The notes under the pieces: model-generated
The model's database searches: none
What the model saw: only the letters and a program-made list of their open reading frames with translations
Told to the model about the DNA's origin: nothing
Shown: in pieces, positions 16,512 to 25,272 of the stretch
Numbering within the stretch: position 1 is the first letter of the stretch
How the letters are laid out: each line of letters opens with the position of its first letter
Source of the DNA: an uncultured Arcobacter sp.
GTDB lineage: Bacteria > Campylobacterota > Campylobacteria > Campylobacterales > Arcobacteraceae
DNA length: 29,559 nucleotides
Assembly: GCA_937860115.1 (NCBI GenBank)
Contig: CALMBI010000101.1
Location: 1 to 29,559 of the forward strand
Direction of reading: 5' to 3'
Program-made: the position numbers and the translations under genes

Positions 16512-17330
16512 TTATTGAGTAACAATAGCTTTTGAAACTATTACCCCTTTATCACTAAGTGATTTGATTTTAAAACCATCGATCGCTCTTCCATCATCAT
16601 TTACTTCTACTACAACCATTTGAAAAATAGTTTTACAGTGATTTGGTATGTCAAAGTGTCCCCCAATACCAGTGAGTGCTTTTTTGATTGGAACACCACT
16701 CTCCATTCCTATAACATTATCTCTACAACCAGTTAGCCCTATATCAGTTACATAAAATGTATTTTCAGCCACTTCATAATCATCCGTACCAATATGAGTA
16801 TGTGTTCCACAAATAGCACTTACTTTCCCTTTTAAAAGTTCAAACATCACCCTTTTTTCAGCTGTCGCTTCTGCATGAAAATCTACAAAAATATGTTTTA
16901 TTCCATCGTTTTGTAATTGTTCAACAACCTCTTGTGCTACTATAAATGGATTTGTTACTTGTGGCATTCCATAGAGTCCCATAAGATTTAAGACTGCGAT
17001 ATTAGTACCATTGAGATTGATTATTTTAAGACCACTTCCCTCTACACCATCTGGATAGTTGTGTGGACGAAGTACTGGCGCACCACTTTGAAAGAGAGCT
17101 AAAATATCTTTTTTCTTATCCCAAGTGTGATTTCCACCTGTTAAGATATCAATTCCAGCTTTAAAAAGTTCGTTTGCATTTTCACTTGTTAAACCAAATC
17201 CATGACTAGCATTTTCCCCATTGGCTATAACAAAATCGATATTATACTCATCCCTTAATTTTTTGAGCTCTTTTTTTATATGAGTTCTTCCAGGACGACC
17301 TATAATATCTCCAATAAATGCGACTTTCAT
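16512..17330 (-). CDS. ymdB: YmdB-family metallophosphoesterase
   Basis: Dinuclear metal phosphodiesterase; the Bacillus homologue hydrolyses 2',3'-cyclic nucleotides and affects biofilm and motility choices. The 272-residue protein carries the family's metal-binding motifs in order: FIGDIIGRPGR (Asp8), ANGENASHGFG (about Glu39), GGNHTWDKK (Asn67, His68), VDFHAEATAEK (about His150) and GTHTHIGTDD (His175, His177). All ligand positions are occupied, so the enzyme should be active. The ATG at 17330 begins the conserved MKVAFIGD N-terminus. It heads the leftward run ymdB > ParA-like > small protein > ubiE > xseA, with a 73-base gap before the ParA-like gene. The cellular substrate in this phylum is not known to me. 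Confidence 0.93.
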   Translation of the reverse strand: MKVAFIGDIIGRPGRTHIKKELKKLRDEYNIDFVIANGENASHGFGLTSENANELFKAGIDILTGGNHTWDKKKDILALFQSGAPVLRPHNYPDGVEGSGLKIINLNGTNIAVLNLMGLYGMPQVTNPFIVAQEVVEQLQNDGIKHIFVDFHAEATAEKRVMFELLKGKVSAICGTHTHIGTDDYEVAENTFYVTDIGLTGCRDNVIGMESGVPIKKALTGIGGHFDIPNHCKTIFQMVVVEVNDDGRAIDGFKIKSLSDKGVIVSKAIVTQ

Positions 17331-17402
17331 CTCTACCTACCAAAATTTTTGTGGCATAGTAGCATAAAAGAATTTAATACCTTTATCTATAAAAGGGATT
17401 AA

Positions 17403-17792
17403 TTAGTGCATTGTTTTATAAAGTTCACCATATTTCTCTACGTCTTCTCTTGAAGGTTTACGTCTACAAGAGAGGTAACATTGCTCATTTTTTTCATTTT
17501 TAAAAGGACATACAGTTGCAAACACCCAATAATATCCTCCACTTTTTGTAGCATTTTTTACAAAACCTTGCCACACTTTTCCACTCTTAACAGTATCCCA
17601 AAGATCTTTGAATGCAACTTTTGGCATATCTTTATGTCTTACTAGGTTGTGGTTTTTACCCATTAATTCTTCCAAATTGTACTCAGCAATTTTACAAAAC
17701 TCTTCATTTGCAAAAGTCACAATCCCCTTAGCATCTGTTTCACTTACTAAAAATGTATCATCATTTAAAATTGTTTCTTGTCCATGAGCCAT
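17403..17792 (-). CDS. Aer/CetB-like PAS-domain redox sensor protein
   Basis: Single-domain PAS protein of 129 residues. The blocks GKNHNLVRHKDMPKVAFKDL and YYWVFATVCPF match the FAD-binding PAS of the aerotaxis receptor Aer, where the N-x-V-R-H and Y-W-V positions are conserved. It has no transducer domain. It starts 12 bases after the end of the chemoreceptor gene and is probably co-transcribed with it. In Campylobacter a separate PAS protein (CetB) works with a receptor lacking PAS (CetA) in energy taxis, and this arrangement resembles that. The gene is intact although the receptor upstream is broken. FAD binding is inferred from motif similarity. Confidence 0.85.
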   Translation of the reverse strand: MAHGQETILNDDTFLVSETDAKGIVTFANEEFCKIAEYNLEELMGKNHNLVRHKDMPKVAFKDLWDTVKSGKVWQGFVKNATKSGGYYWVFATVCPFKNEKNEQCYLSCRRKPSREDVEKYGELYKTMH

Positions 17793-17804
17793 CTTTAATT
17801 CATT

Positions 17805-20345
17805 TTATTTACAATTTTCTTCTCTAATAAGATTCATTCTTAAAATAACATCTGCAATACTCTCTTCAATGTTATTTGAAACTGCAAAAAGTTGACCATT
17901 AGCATACCCTCTTGTTTGAAGATCAATCATATCTTGTGTCATCATATGAACATTTTTGTGATAGAATTTTAACTCTTCCCAAGCCTTGCTTTTTGTAATC
18001 ATTTTATTCGAAGCTTATTGCTCTGTTAACCATTTCCCCAAAGCACATTGTGTATGAGGTGTAACACTAAATTTTGTACCAGCTACAGCTTTTGCAAATG
18101 CATCATTTTTAAAAGTAACATGATTGAGTTTCATTCTAGCCATATCAAAAATTAAATCAACATCACATACCCTTTGCAAACTATTTTTATCAAATGATGT
18201 TCTATTGATAGCTTGTTGAAGGTTATTAGCAAGATCTTTATTTATTCTTGCCATATCATTAATAGCAAATGCTTCTTGCGCATTTCTTTGAGTAGATTGA
18301 TCAAGTAAAGAGATAGCATTATTGATTTGCATCATTGCTTCTTGTTGTTCTTTACTTGCAGATGACACATGTGCGATCAACTCTATTGTACTATTGATGT
18401 TTTCAATAAGAGTTGAGTAACCTGAAATCATACTTTCAGAGATCGCTTTACCTTCATCTGTTTTTATTTTTGCTGATTCTACAAGTGCTTTGATCTCATG
18501 TGCTGCATCTGCACTTCTTGTAGCAAGGTTTCTAACTTCCTGCGTAACAACTGCAAATCCTTTTCCAGCTTCCCCTGCAGTAGCAGCTTCAACTGCTGCA
18601 TTGAGTGAAAGAATATTTGTTTGAAATGCTATCTGCTCTATCAATTTTAAAGATTCATTAATCGCGGTAACTTCATGTGCTATTTGATCCATAGATGCTG
18701 CCGTTTTAGTTGCTAAATCATTTCCATTTTTAGCTGACACTGTAACATCTTTTGCAAGTTCACTCATTTGCATTGTACTTTGTGCTGTATTTACAATAGT
18801 ACTTGTTACCTCTTCTACTGCTGCTGCAGTTTCTTCTAAAGAAGCAGCCTGTGAGTTAGATGCTTGACTTAATGCTTCTGATGAATGTGATAATTTTTCT
18901 GAACTTTGAAGTAATTTTTGATTTGATTGATTCATAAGTGCTAAAAGTTCAGATGCGGTATTTCCAGTCGCTTCAATCCCAACAAACAATGAAGCAACAA
19001 TCCCAGTCATTCCTTCTAATCTTGGAACTTTATAATCAAACTTAGAATTTCCATAAGCGATCAACACTTCAGATAATGCTTCAAGATTTTTTTGGATACC
19101 TGAAGTTAATTCATTTACTGAAACAACTAGTTCTTGAACTGCTGGTGAATATGCTTTTGATTTAACTCTACCATTAAACATACCTCGATTTGCTTAATTA
19201 ATCAAACTTTTTACTTCATCAATAGCTATTCTATCAACTTTAACACCTTGTTCAATAGATCCTAAATACTCATTAAAACTCTGAACAACATCTCCAATCT
19301 CATCATCATTTTCACTTCCAATTGGTTCTAATACGTTTTGCGTTTTGATTATATCAATAGATCGTTTGAGTGATCTAATTGGTCCTAATACATTTTGTTT
19401 TAAATTAGCTAATGAAGCGATTAGATTTATCGCTATTGCTATAATTAATACAATTAATGCTAAGTATATGAGTGTATTTGTTTTTTCTAACGATTCATTA
19501 ATAATAGATAATGGTCTCCCTGAGATCACAATTCCAATTTTGTTACCTTGAAAATCTTTAATATCACTCGATACATAAAAATATTGATCATCTATTATAT
19601 ATTGCTCCTTGATAAACTGATCAATTTTAATTTTAGATAATGCACTCATAAATTCTTTATTGATAAACTTTTGTGAAATTACAAATTTATCTTTAAACAA
19701 CAACTCTTTATCAAAAATCTCAGTAACTTTCTCTTTATCCATTAGAAGTAAAAATCCATCTTTTTGCTTATCAAATGCTTTTGCAACAGAATTCATCCCC
19801 TGCATAAATTCTAAAGATCCAACATGTGTATCACCATTAAAAATAGGTACAACTGATCTAAGACTAAGACCTGCATTGCCTACTTCAAATTCATTAACAG
19901 GTTTTTTGGAACTATTTACAGCTACAACACTACCTCTAAATCCACTTAAATCATCACCAAATTTTTCTGGTTTCCAATTTCTAAGAAACGATTTATTATC
20001 TTTAGTATGAATATGAACTTAAACATTTTTAAAATCAGTGTGCTCTTTAAAAGTTTTACTAATGTTTTTTAAACTAACAATTGCAAGCTCTCTTTGATTC
20101 TCACTAAGTGCTTTTTTGATCATCCCATCATTTGCAATAGAATACGCATTTGTGATACCAACATCTTTTTTTGCAGCTAAACTAGAATCTATTAAAGTTT
20201 GAAGCTCTAATTTTGTACTTTCATACACACTTTGTTCGATTGTTGATTTATAAAAGCTAAGTCCAATATAACCAAGTACTATCGTTACGATAGAAACTAC
20301 AATTGCGATGGAAGTGAATTTACTAAGTAGTGAATGCTTTTTCAT
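17805..20345 (-). pseudogene. Cache-HAMP-MCP-CZB chemoreceptor interrupted by three in-frame TAA codons
   Basis: One 847-codon frame runs without any frameshift from the ATG at 20345 (Shine-Dalgarno gaaagga) to the stop at 17805, but TAA interrupts it at 20019-20021 (codon 109), 19194-19196 (codon 384) and 18015-18017 (codon 777). Read through, it is a normal receptor: TM1 at about 10-30; a periplasmic Cache sensor with SFLRNWKPEKFGDDLSGFRG; TM2 (LIYLALIVLIIAIAINLIAS); HAMP; a signalling domain with the invariant hairpin tip FQTNILSLNAAVEAATAGEA; and a C-terminal CZB zinc-binding domain (HTQCALGKWL, then FYHKNVHMM). The stops fall in the Cache domain, the HAMP/signalling junction and the CZB domain. 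No full receptor can be made with the standard code. The middle piece could only arise by internal re-initiation (ATG at 19181), which has poor ribosome-binding signals. Confidence 0.88.
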
Positions 20346-20487
20346 GTTATCCTTTCAAAATTATTTTGAATTACTAAACAATTAAATAAACGAATTTAAA
20401 AGAAGAGTGACACTTTAAAATAAAGAATAATTATGACAAACAAAATATTTAATAAAGTTATATTTTAAACAACTTTTTTTAAAAATG

Positions 20488-21555
20488 TCATTTTTTTGTA
20501 AGATTATTAGAAATTATTGATTGTGTAGCGCAATATGCACTACTAAAAGCCCATTGAAAATTATACCCACCAAGTTCACCAGTAACGTCAACTACTTCAC
20601 CTATAAAATAGAGATCTTTTTGTATTTTACTTTCAAGATTAAGATTTAGTTCATCAGTTGATACACCACCTTTGGTTACTTCTGCTTTTGTATATCCAAA
20701 ATTACCTGCTGGTGCAAACTGATAATTATGTATATCTATATCCAAATCTTTAATAGCTTGTTTAAATCTTTTTGGCAAATATGACTCTTTTGTAGGTGCA
20801 AAATCGATAGAGATCAAACCCTTTTTCCAATAAAGTGAACTAGAAAGTATCACAGGTCCACTGCACCCTTTATGTGTAAAAAGAAGTGAACCATCAAGTG
20901 TTTTATCTTCCACTTTTACTTTTACATTCATCGAAAGACCACTCAGTTCTTTAAACCAAAATTGCTCTTTTTGTACAGTAAACCCAACCAAAGCAGGATT
21001 TGGTGTTATAACGGTATGACCAAATTTTTTAGCAATTCTAAATCCAATATCACTAGCGCCTAAAGACGGATAAGAGAGTCCCCCTGAAGCTACTAGAAGT
21101 TTTTTTGATAGAAATTGTTTTTTTTCAGTTACTATAGTAAAACTACCATTTTCATACCTAACATCCTTAACATCTGTATTTAATAGAAGATCACATTGAA
21201 TGATGAGTTTTGAAAAAAGAGTATTCACATCGTCACTAGAGTTACAAAAATAAGTACCTTTGACAATCTTTTCATTGAAATTTGGATGAAGATTATTGGA
21301 CTTTAAAAATTTTAAAAGTGAATTTTGATCAAATTGCGAAAATATCTCTGAGATAAATTGTTGATCTCCAAGATAATGTGATGATGAAAGATATTTATTT
21401 GTGATATTACATTTGCCACCACCACTTACTTTTATCTTAGCACCAATTTTAGGGTTTTTATCTATTAAGCAAATTTTTTGATTTGTTTGTTTTTGAAGGA
21501 GTGAAGCTGCAAACAATCCACTTGCTCCAGCTCCAATGATAACTATATCATACAT
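20488..21555 (-). CDS. HI0933/BaiN-like FAD-dependent oxidoreductase
   Basis: Flavoprotein of the HI0933 family (aminoacetone oxidase/BaiN-like; physiological reaction unknown). With the ATG at 21555 the protein is 355 residues, slightly short for the family's 380-400. The N-terminal dinucleotide fold is YDIVIIGAGASGLFAASLL followed by the acidic end of strand 2 (CLIDKNPKIG). The family signature KVSGGGKCNITN follows at about 42-53. Further family blocks are KKLLVASGGLSYPSLGASDIG in the middle and LYFIGEVVDVTGELGGYNFQ then WAFSSAYCATQSI at the C-terminus, which binds the second half of FAD. An in-frame TTG six bases upstream is less likely than the ATG. It stands between the helicase and the broken chemoreceptor, all on the same strand. 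Confidence 0.9.
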   Translation of the reverse strand: MYDIVIIGAGASGLFAASLLQKQTNQKICLIDKNPKIGAKIKVSGGGKCNITNKYLSSSHYLGDQQFISEIFSQFDQNSLLKFLKSNNLHPNFNEKIVKGTYFCNSSDDVNTLFSKLIIQCDLLLNTDVKDVRYENGSFTIVTEKKQFLSKKLLVASGGLSYPSLGASDIGFRIAKKFGHTVITPNPALVGFTVQKEQFWFKELSGLSMNVKVKVEDKTLDGSLLFTHKGCSGPVILSSSLYWKKGLISIDFAPTKESYLPKRFKQAIKDLDIDIHNYQFAPAGNFGYTKAEVTKGGVSTDELNLNLESKIQKDLYFIGEVVDVTGELGGYNFQWAFSSAYCATQSIISNNLTKK

Positions 21556-21626
21556 AATCAAATCTCATAAGTAAATTTTGTTCTTAAAGAGATTCATATG
21601 TTTTGTAAATAGAATCTAGAAGACAA

Positions 21627-23180
21627 TTATCTTCTTCTAGAACCACCATCTCTACTTGATCTGCTTCTTTCACTATCTCGTGAAGATCTTCTATCAGATC
21701 TATCACTTCTCTCTCTAGATCTATTATCACCACTAGAGTTTCTTTCACCTCGATCACTTCTAGGTTTTCTCTCTCCAGAATCTCTATTTGATTCTCCACC
21801 ACCCCTAGAGTTTCTACTTCGAGATCTTGATCTACTTTTTCCACCTTTGTCATTTTTGAGTCTATCGATCAATGTAGCGATATCTTGGTGAGATTTACCA
21901 ATTTTATTTTTCCCTTTTACTTCATCTTTTTGAGTTAATATAGAAGCTAATTTATATGCAATTGTAGAAAGATCAAACTCCTCTTTTAACGATTCAATAA
22001 GATCACAAACAACTGGATTGATCTCTTGAGTTTTAATGTTTTCTAAGAATCCGATATGTTTTTTAGATTTTACATCATCAATAGTAGGAACCACTTTTGC
22101 TTCCATCATCGCACCAATATTAGATTGAATTTTTTGAAGACTTCTAAATTCACTTGGAGTTACAATAGAAACTGCAACACCTGATTTTCCACCTCTTCCA
22201 GTTCTTCCAATTCTATGAACATAAGGTTCACTATCAAAAGGTAATTGATAATTAAATACGTGTGTTACATCACTTACATCAAGTCCACGAGCAGCAACAT
22301 CAGTAGCTACAAGTACTTCTAACGTACCGTTTTTAAACGATCTAATTACCTCTTCTCTTTGTCTTTGTTCCATATCACCATGGAGACCTTTTGCACTGTA
22401 TCCTTGTGATACAAGATATGTTGCAAGTCTATCTACATCTCTTTTCATCTTACAAAATACAATTGATTTAGTTGGATTTTTGAAGTCAAAAAGTCTCATC
22501 AAAGCATCATCTCTTTCATACTCTTCTACTACATAATATGATTGTTCAATATTTGTATTTGTGATATCTTTTTTAGTAATCGTAACAAATTCAGGCTCTA
22601 CTAAAATTCTATTTGCTAAATTTTTAATAGGTTCAGGCATAGTTGCACTAAAAAGAAGTGTTTGTCTCTCTTTTGGCATATAAGTAAATACTGTTTTAAT
22701 ATCTTCTAAAAATCCCATATCAAGCATCTCATCTGCTTCATCAAGAACGATAAATCTTGGGCTGATACTGATTTGTTCATTTTTAAGAAGATCTAGTAGT
22801 CTTCCTGGAGTAGCTATAACGATTGAAGCATTTTCTGTGTGTTTAATTTGTCTTGAATATGATGTTCCACCATAAATTGTAGCTGTTTTGATATCTAAAA
22901 ATTTACCAAATTTGAAAAGTTCATCACTTACTTGCATTGCAAGTTCTCTTGTTGGTACAATCACAAGTGCTTCAACACTTCCATCTCTTCTTAAATTTTG
23001 TAAAATAGGTAAACCAAAAGCAGCAGTTTTCCCTGTACCTGTTTGTGCTTGCGCTACGATATCTTTTCCCGCTAAAACTACAGGTATTGCATCTCTTTGT
23101 ATTGGACTTGGTTCTACAAATCCAGCCTTATTGATGGCTTGCATCAATTCATCTTTAAAATTAAAATCTTTAAATTCCAT
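21627..23180 (-). CDS. DEAD-box ATP-dependent RNA helicase with Arg/Ser-rich tail
   Basis: RNA-remodelling helicase of the RhlE/DeaD/CshA group. The 517-residue protein has every core motif: Q motif (EPSPIQRDAIP), motif I AQTGTGKT at 45-52, PTRELAMQ, ATPGRLLDLL, DEAD box VLDEADEMLDMGF, SAT (LLFSATMPEP), VATDVAARGLDVSDV and the final HRIGRTGRGGKSG. The core is followed by a helical region and then a 72-residue low-complexity tail (446-517) rich in Arg (23) and Ser (20) with repeated SR, RS and RD dipeptides, coded by 21630-21845. Such basic disordered tails bind RNA and can drive condensates. An AAAAGGAAC Shine-Dalgarno precedes the ATG, and a 168-base AT-rich leader or promoter region lies upstream. 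The gene symbol is left open, as several paralogues fit. Confidence 0.93.
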   Translation of the reverse strand: MEFKDFNFKDELMQAINKAGFVEPSPIQRDAIPVVLAGKDIVAQAQTGTGKTAAFGLPILQNLRRDGSVEALVIVPTRELAMQVSDELFKFGKFLDIKTATIYGGTSYSRQIKHTENASIVIATPGRLLDLLKNEQISISPRFIVLDEADEMLDMGFLEDIKTVFTYMPKERQTLLFSATMPEPIKNLANRILVEPEFVTITKKDITNTNIEQSYYVVEEYERDDALMRLFDFKNPTKSIVFCKMKRDVDRLATYLVSQGYSAKGLHGDMEQRQREEVIRSFKNGTLEVLVATDVAARGLDVSDVTHVFNYQLPFDSEPYVHRIGRTGRGGKSGVAVSIVTPSEFRSLQKIQSNIGAMMEAKVVPTIDDVKSKKHIGFLENIKTQEINPVVCDLIESLKEEFDLSTIAYKLASILTQKDEVKGKNKIGKSHQDIATLIDRLKNDKGGKSRSRSRSRNSRGGGESNRDSGERKPRSDRGERNSSGDNRSRERSDRSDRRSSRDSERSRSSRDGGSRRR

Positions 23181-23348
23181 ATATTGTTCCTTTTTATCAT
23201 TGAATCATACAAGCACCATAAAACAATACCAACATCATATTGTTTATCTTTTACAAACAAAATTTGTAGTTGTGCTATGAATAGAAAGTAATGAAATAAT
23301 ATGAAATTCTTGACCTAATTTTTTCTTATTTTTGTTTCTATTGTTAAT

Positions 23349-23444
23349 TCAAATTAGGCGGAGTTTATCTAAAAACTCCTTAAAATCTAAATAGATCTCT
23401 TTCGTCTCTTTTTTACCCTTATTCTTCACCAACTTCGTCATCAT
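23349..23444 (-). CDS. Possible small ORF overlapping the 3' end of recA
   Basis: A 31-codon frame opens with two ATG codons inside the end of recA (overlap 26 bases) and continues after it as ETKEIYLDFKEFLDKLRLI before a TGA. The residues outside recA look protein-like and avoid stops in an AT-rich gap, which is why I list it. There is no good Shine-Dalgarno, and a seven-base-pair hairpin (23360-23366 with 23373-23379) lies in the same stretch, so chance or a remnant of a lost gene is equally possible. No family is recognised. Confidence 0.22.
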   Translation of the reverse strand: MMTKLVKNKGKKETKEIYLDFKEFLDKLRLI

Positions 23445-24453
23445 CCGAAGATAGTGCTAGATTTGAATTCCCCATAGCTTTTAAGATTTTTTGCTCAATC
23501 TCATTTGCTATTTCAGGATTATCTTTTAAGAAAATTTTACTATTTTCTTTTCCTTGTCCAATTTTACTATCATTATAACTAAACCAAGCACCAGCCTTAT
23601 CAACGATCTCTAACTTAACACCATAATCGATAAGTTCACCAAGTTTAGAGATCCCTTCTCCAAACATAATATCAAACTCAGCTGTTTTAAATGGAGGTGC
23701 AACTTTATTTTTTACTACTTTTACTTTTGTTCTATTTCCTATTGATTGTTCACCTTGTTTTAAAGTAGCTATTCTTCTAATATCGAGTCTTACTGAACTA
23801 TAAAACTTCAATGCATTTCCACCTGTCGTAGTTTCAGGAGATCCATATCCTGTCATTCCTATTTTCATTCTAATTTGATTGATAAAGATAACAGTTACAT
23901 TCATTTTACTCATGATACCAGTGATTTTTCTAAGAGCCTTTGACATAAGTCTTGCTTGAACACCAACTTGTTGATCATCCATATCACCATCTATTTCTAC
24001 TTTTGGAGTCAATGCTGCAACAGAATCCACAACTATCAAGTTTACTGCTCCACTTCGTACCAGTGTTTCTAATATTTCAAGTGCTTGTTCACCATAATCT
24101 GGTTGTGAAACTAAAAGGTTTTCTGTATCAACGCCAATATCTTTTGCATATTTTACATCAAGTGCGTGTTCAGCATCAATAAATGCACAAATCCCACCTT
24201 GTCTTTGGCATTCCGCTACAGCATGCAATGTAAGTGTAGTTTTTCCTGAACTTTCAGGTCCATAGATCTCAATTACCCTTCCTTTTGGAAGCCCACCAAC
24301 ACCAAGAGCCAAATCAAGTCCAAGTGACCCTGTACTAATCGCTTCTACTGGCTCAACTGCTTTATCTCCAAGTCTTACAAGTGTCCCTTTTCCAAATGCT
24401 TTGTCCATTTGTTTAATCGCTAAATCTAGTGCTTTTTTTTGATCTTCAGTCAT
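23419..24453 (-). CDS. recA: Recombinase RecA
   Basis: DNA strand-exchange ATPase for homologous recombination and repair. The 344-residue protein is full length. The N-terminal oligomerisation helix (ALDLAIKQMDKAFGKGTLVR) is followed by Walker A GPESSGKT at 65-72, Walker B LIVVDSVAALTP, loop L1, loop L2 (IRMKIGMTGYGSPETTTGGN) and the C-terminal acidic tail ending DDDEVGEE. It stops with TAA, followed two codons later by a second in-frame TAA. Upstream are 108 bases containing a candidate -10 box and a palindrome (see 24520-24533). Most Campylobacterota lack LexA, so regulation is not expected to be SOS-type. The assignment is secure. Confidence 0.97.
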   Translation of the reverse strand: MTEDQKKALDLAIKQMDKAFGKGTLVRLGDKAVEPVEAISTGSLGLDLALGVGGLPKGRVIEIYGPESSGKTTLTLHAVAECQRQGGICAFIDAEHALDVKYAKDIGVDTENLLVSQPDYGEQALEILETLVRSGAVNLIVVDSVAALTPKVEIDGDMDDQQVGVQARLMSKALRKITGIMSKMNVTVIFINQIRMKIGMTGYGSPETTTGGNALKFYSSVRLDIRRIATLKQGEQSIGNRTKVKVVKNKVAPPFKTAEFDIMFGEGISKLGELIDYGVKLEIVDKAGAWFSYNDSKIGQGKENSKIFLKDNPEIANEIEQKILKAMGNSNLALSSDDDEVGEE

Positions 24454-24511
24454 GTTTATTCTCGCTTTTTTTAATTTTTAGTACTTATTTCGTTTTTTGT
24501 AATCGAATCTT

Positions 24512-24533
24512 ATCATAAAAGATTTTGAAATCT
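24512..24533 (-). promoter_or_regulatory. Candidate recA promoter region with a 14-base palindrome
   Basis: On the minus strand a TATGAT hexamer (24512-24517) fits a -10 box about 58 bases before the recA ATG. Immediately upstream of it is the palindrome AGATTT-CA-AAATCT (24520-24533) with perfect six-base arms, lying in the -35 to -10 spacer. It has no T run and is a poor terminator for the gene upstream. It could be an operator, or chance in AT-rich DNA. No LexA box of the proteobacterial kind is seen. Confidence 0.35.
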
Positions 24534-24561
24534 AAAAAATATGACAAATTGACATACTTTT

Positions 24562-25263
24562 TTAAAAACTTTTCTGTTTTAGTGTAGTTTCTTCTTTCTT
24601 ATACTCACTCATATACAGAGAAATAAGGTTATAAAATCTAGCACTGTGGTTTTTTTCTTCAATATGACACAACTCATGTAAAACTACATATCGAATAGTA
24701 TTTATAGGAAATTGTAGTAGCATATAATTGATAGAGATATCATTTTTATAACTACAACTTCCCCATTGTTTTTTTGCATATCTATATGAAATATTTTCCG
24801 GATATAATTTTGTTGTATGGCACATCTCATCAAAGATGGGATCAATCACTTTCATCGCCATTTTTTTATAAAAAGCTTTTAATCCATCCACGAATAGATC
24901 ATATTCTTTTGTTACATCTACACTACTATTGTGATAAAAATAGAACTTATCATCTTCAAATGTAACTTTTATATTTTTAATTTTCTCATCGACAATCAAT
25001 TCAAGTGGATATTTTTCACCAAGATAAGGGATCTCACCACCACATATAAAATCAAATTTATTTTTAGCAGGGACTTTTTGTATAGATCGAAGAATCCAAT
25101 CTTTATGATTTAAGATAATTTCTCGTATCTGATTAGATTTAAATTTCAGAGGTGTCTTAATAATGATCTCATTACTATTTTCTAAAGAAAGAGTGATTCG
25201 CTTGATCCGCTTATCACTCCTATGAATAACATTTATTGTTGTATCGTCTAGTCTTATTTCCAT
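24562..25263 (-). CDS. YgjP/DUF45-family zinc metallopeptidase-like protein
   Basis: Small putative zinc metallohydrolase of the YgjP (formerly DUF45, SprT-like) family, 233 residues. The zinc motif is VVLHELCHIEEKNHSARFY at about residues 190-208: H-E-x-x-H followed by the family's N-H-S-x-x-F, where the second histidine is the third ligand. Another family hallmark, KKQWGSCSYKNDISINYMLL, lies just before it. The N-terminal half (INVIHRSDKRIKRITLSLEN) is the usual beta domain of this family. It begins nine bases after clpB and is probably co-transcribed, hence possibly heat-inducible through the CIRCE element. The physiological substrate of the family is not established to my knowledge. Confidence 0.9.
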   Translation of the reverse strand: MEIRLDDTTINVIHRSDKRIKRITLSLENSNEIIIKTPLKFKSNQIREIILNHKDWILRSIQKVPAKNKFDFICGGEIPYLGEKYPLELIVDEKIKNIKVTFEDDKFYFYHNSSVDVTKEYDLFVDGLKAFYKKMAMKVIDPIFDEMCHTTKLYPENISYRYAKKQWGSCSYKNDISINYMLLQFPINTIRYVVLHELCHIEEKNHSARFYNLISLYMSEYKKEETTLKQKSF

Positions 25264-25272
25264 TGTGGAACT

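Noticed and set aside
17805..20345. Genome-wide reassignment of TAA as a sense codon to explain the broken chemoreceptor
   Set aside because: truB, recA, rdgB-adjacent aroQ and the helicase all end at TAA exactly where the protein family ends, and the response regulator is broken by TGA instead. A code change does not fit.
21584..21853. An 89-codon frame rich in Val, Glu and Leu on the minus strand
   Set aside because: It lies in another frame of the helicase's Arg/Ser-rich tail; the repetitive codons produce a stop-free alternative frame by composition.
23181..23348. Search of the largest gaps for tRNA genes, CRISPR repeats or riboswitches
   Set aside because: The gap upstream of the helicase and the other intergenic stretches are AT-rich, with no cloverleaf arms, spaced direct repeats or GC-rich aptamer-like folds that I could find.
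23360..23379. Hairpin GGAGTTT/AAACTCC as the recA terminator
   Set aside because: The stem is sound, but no T run follows on the minus strand, so it is not a convincing intrinsic terminator.
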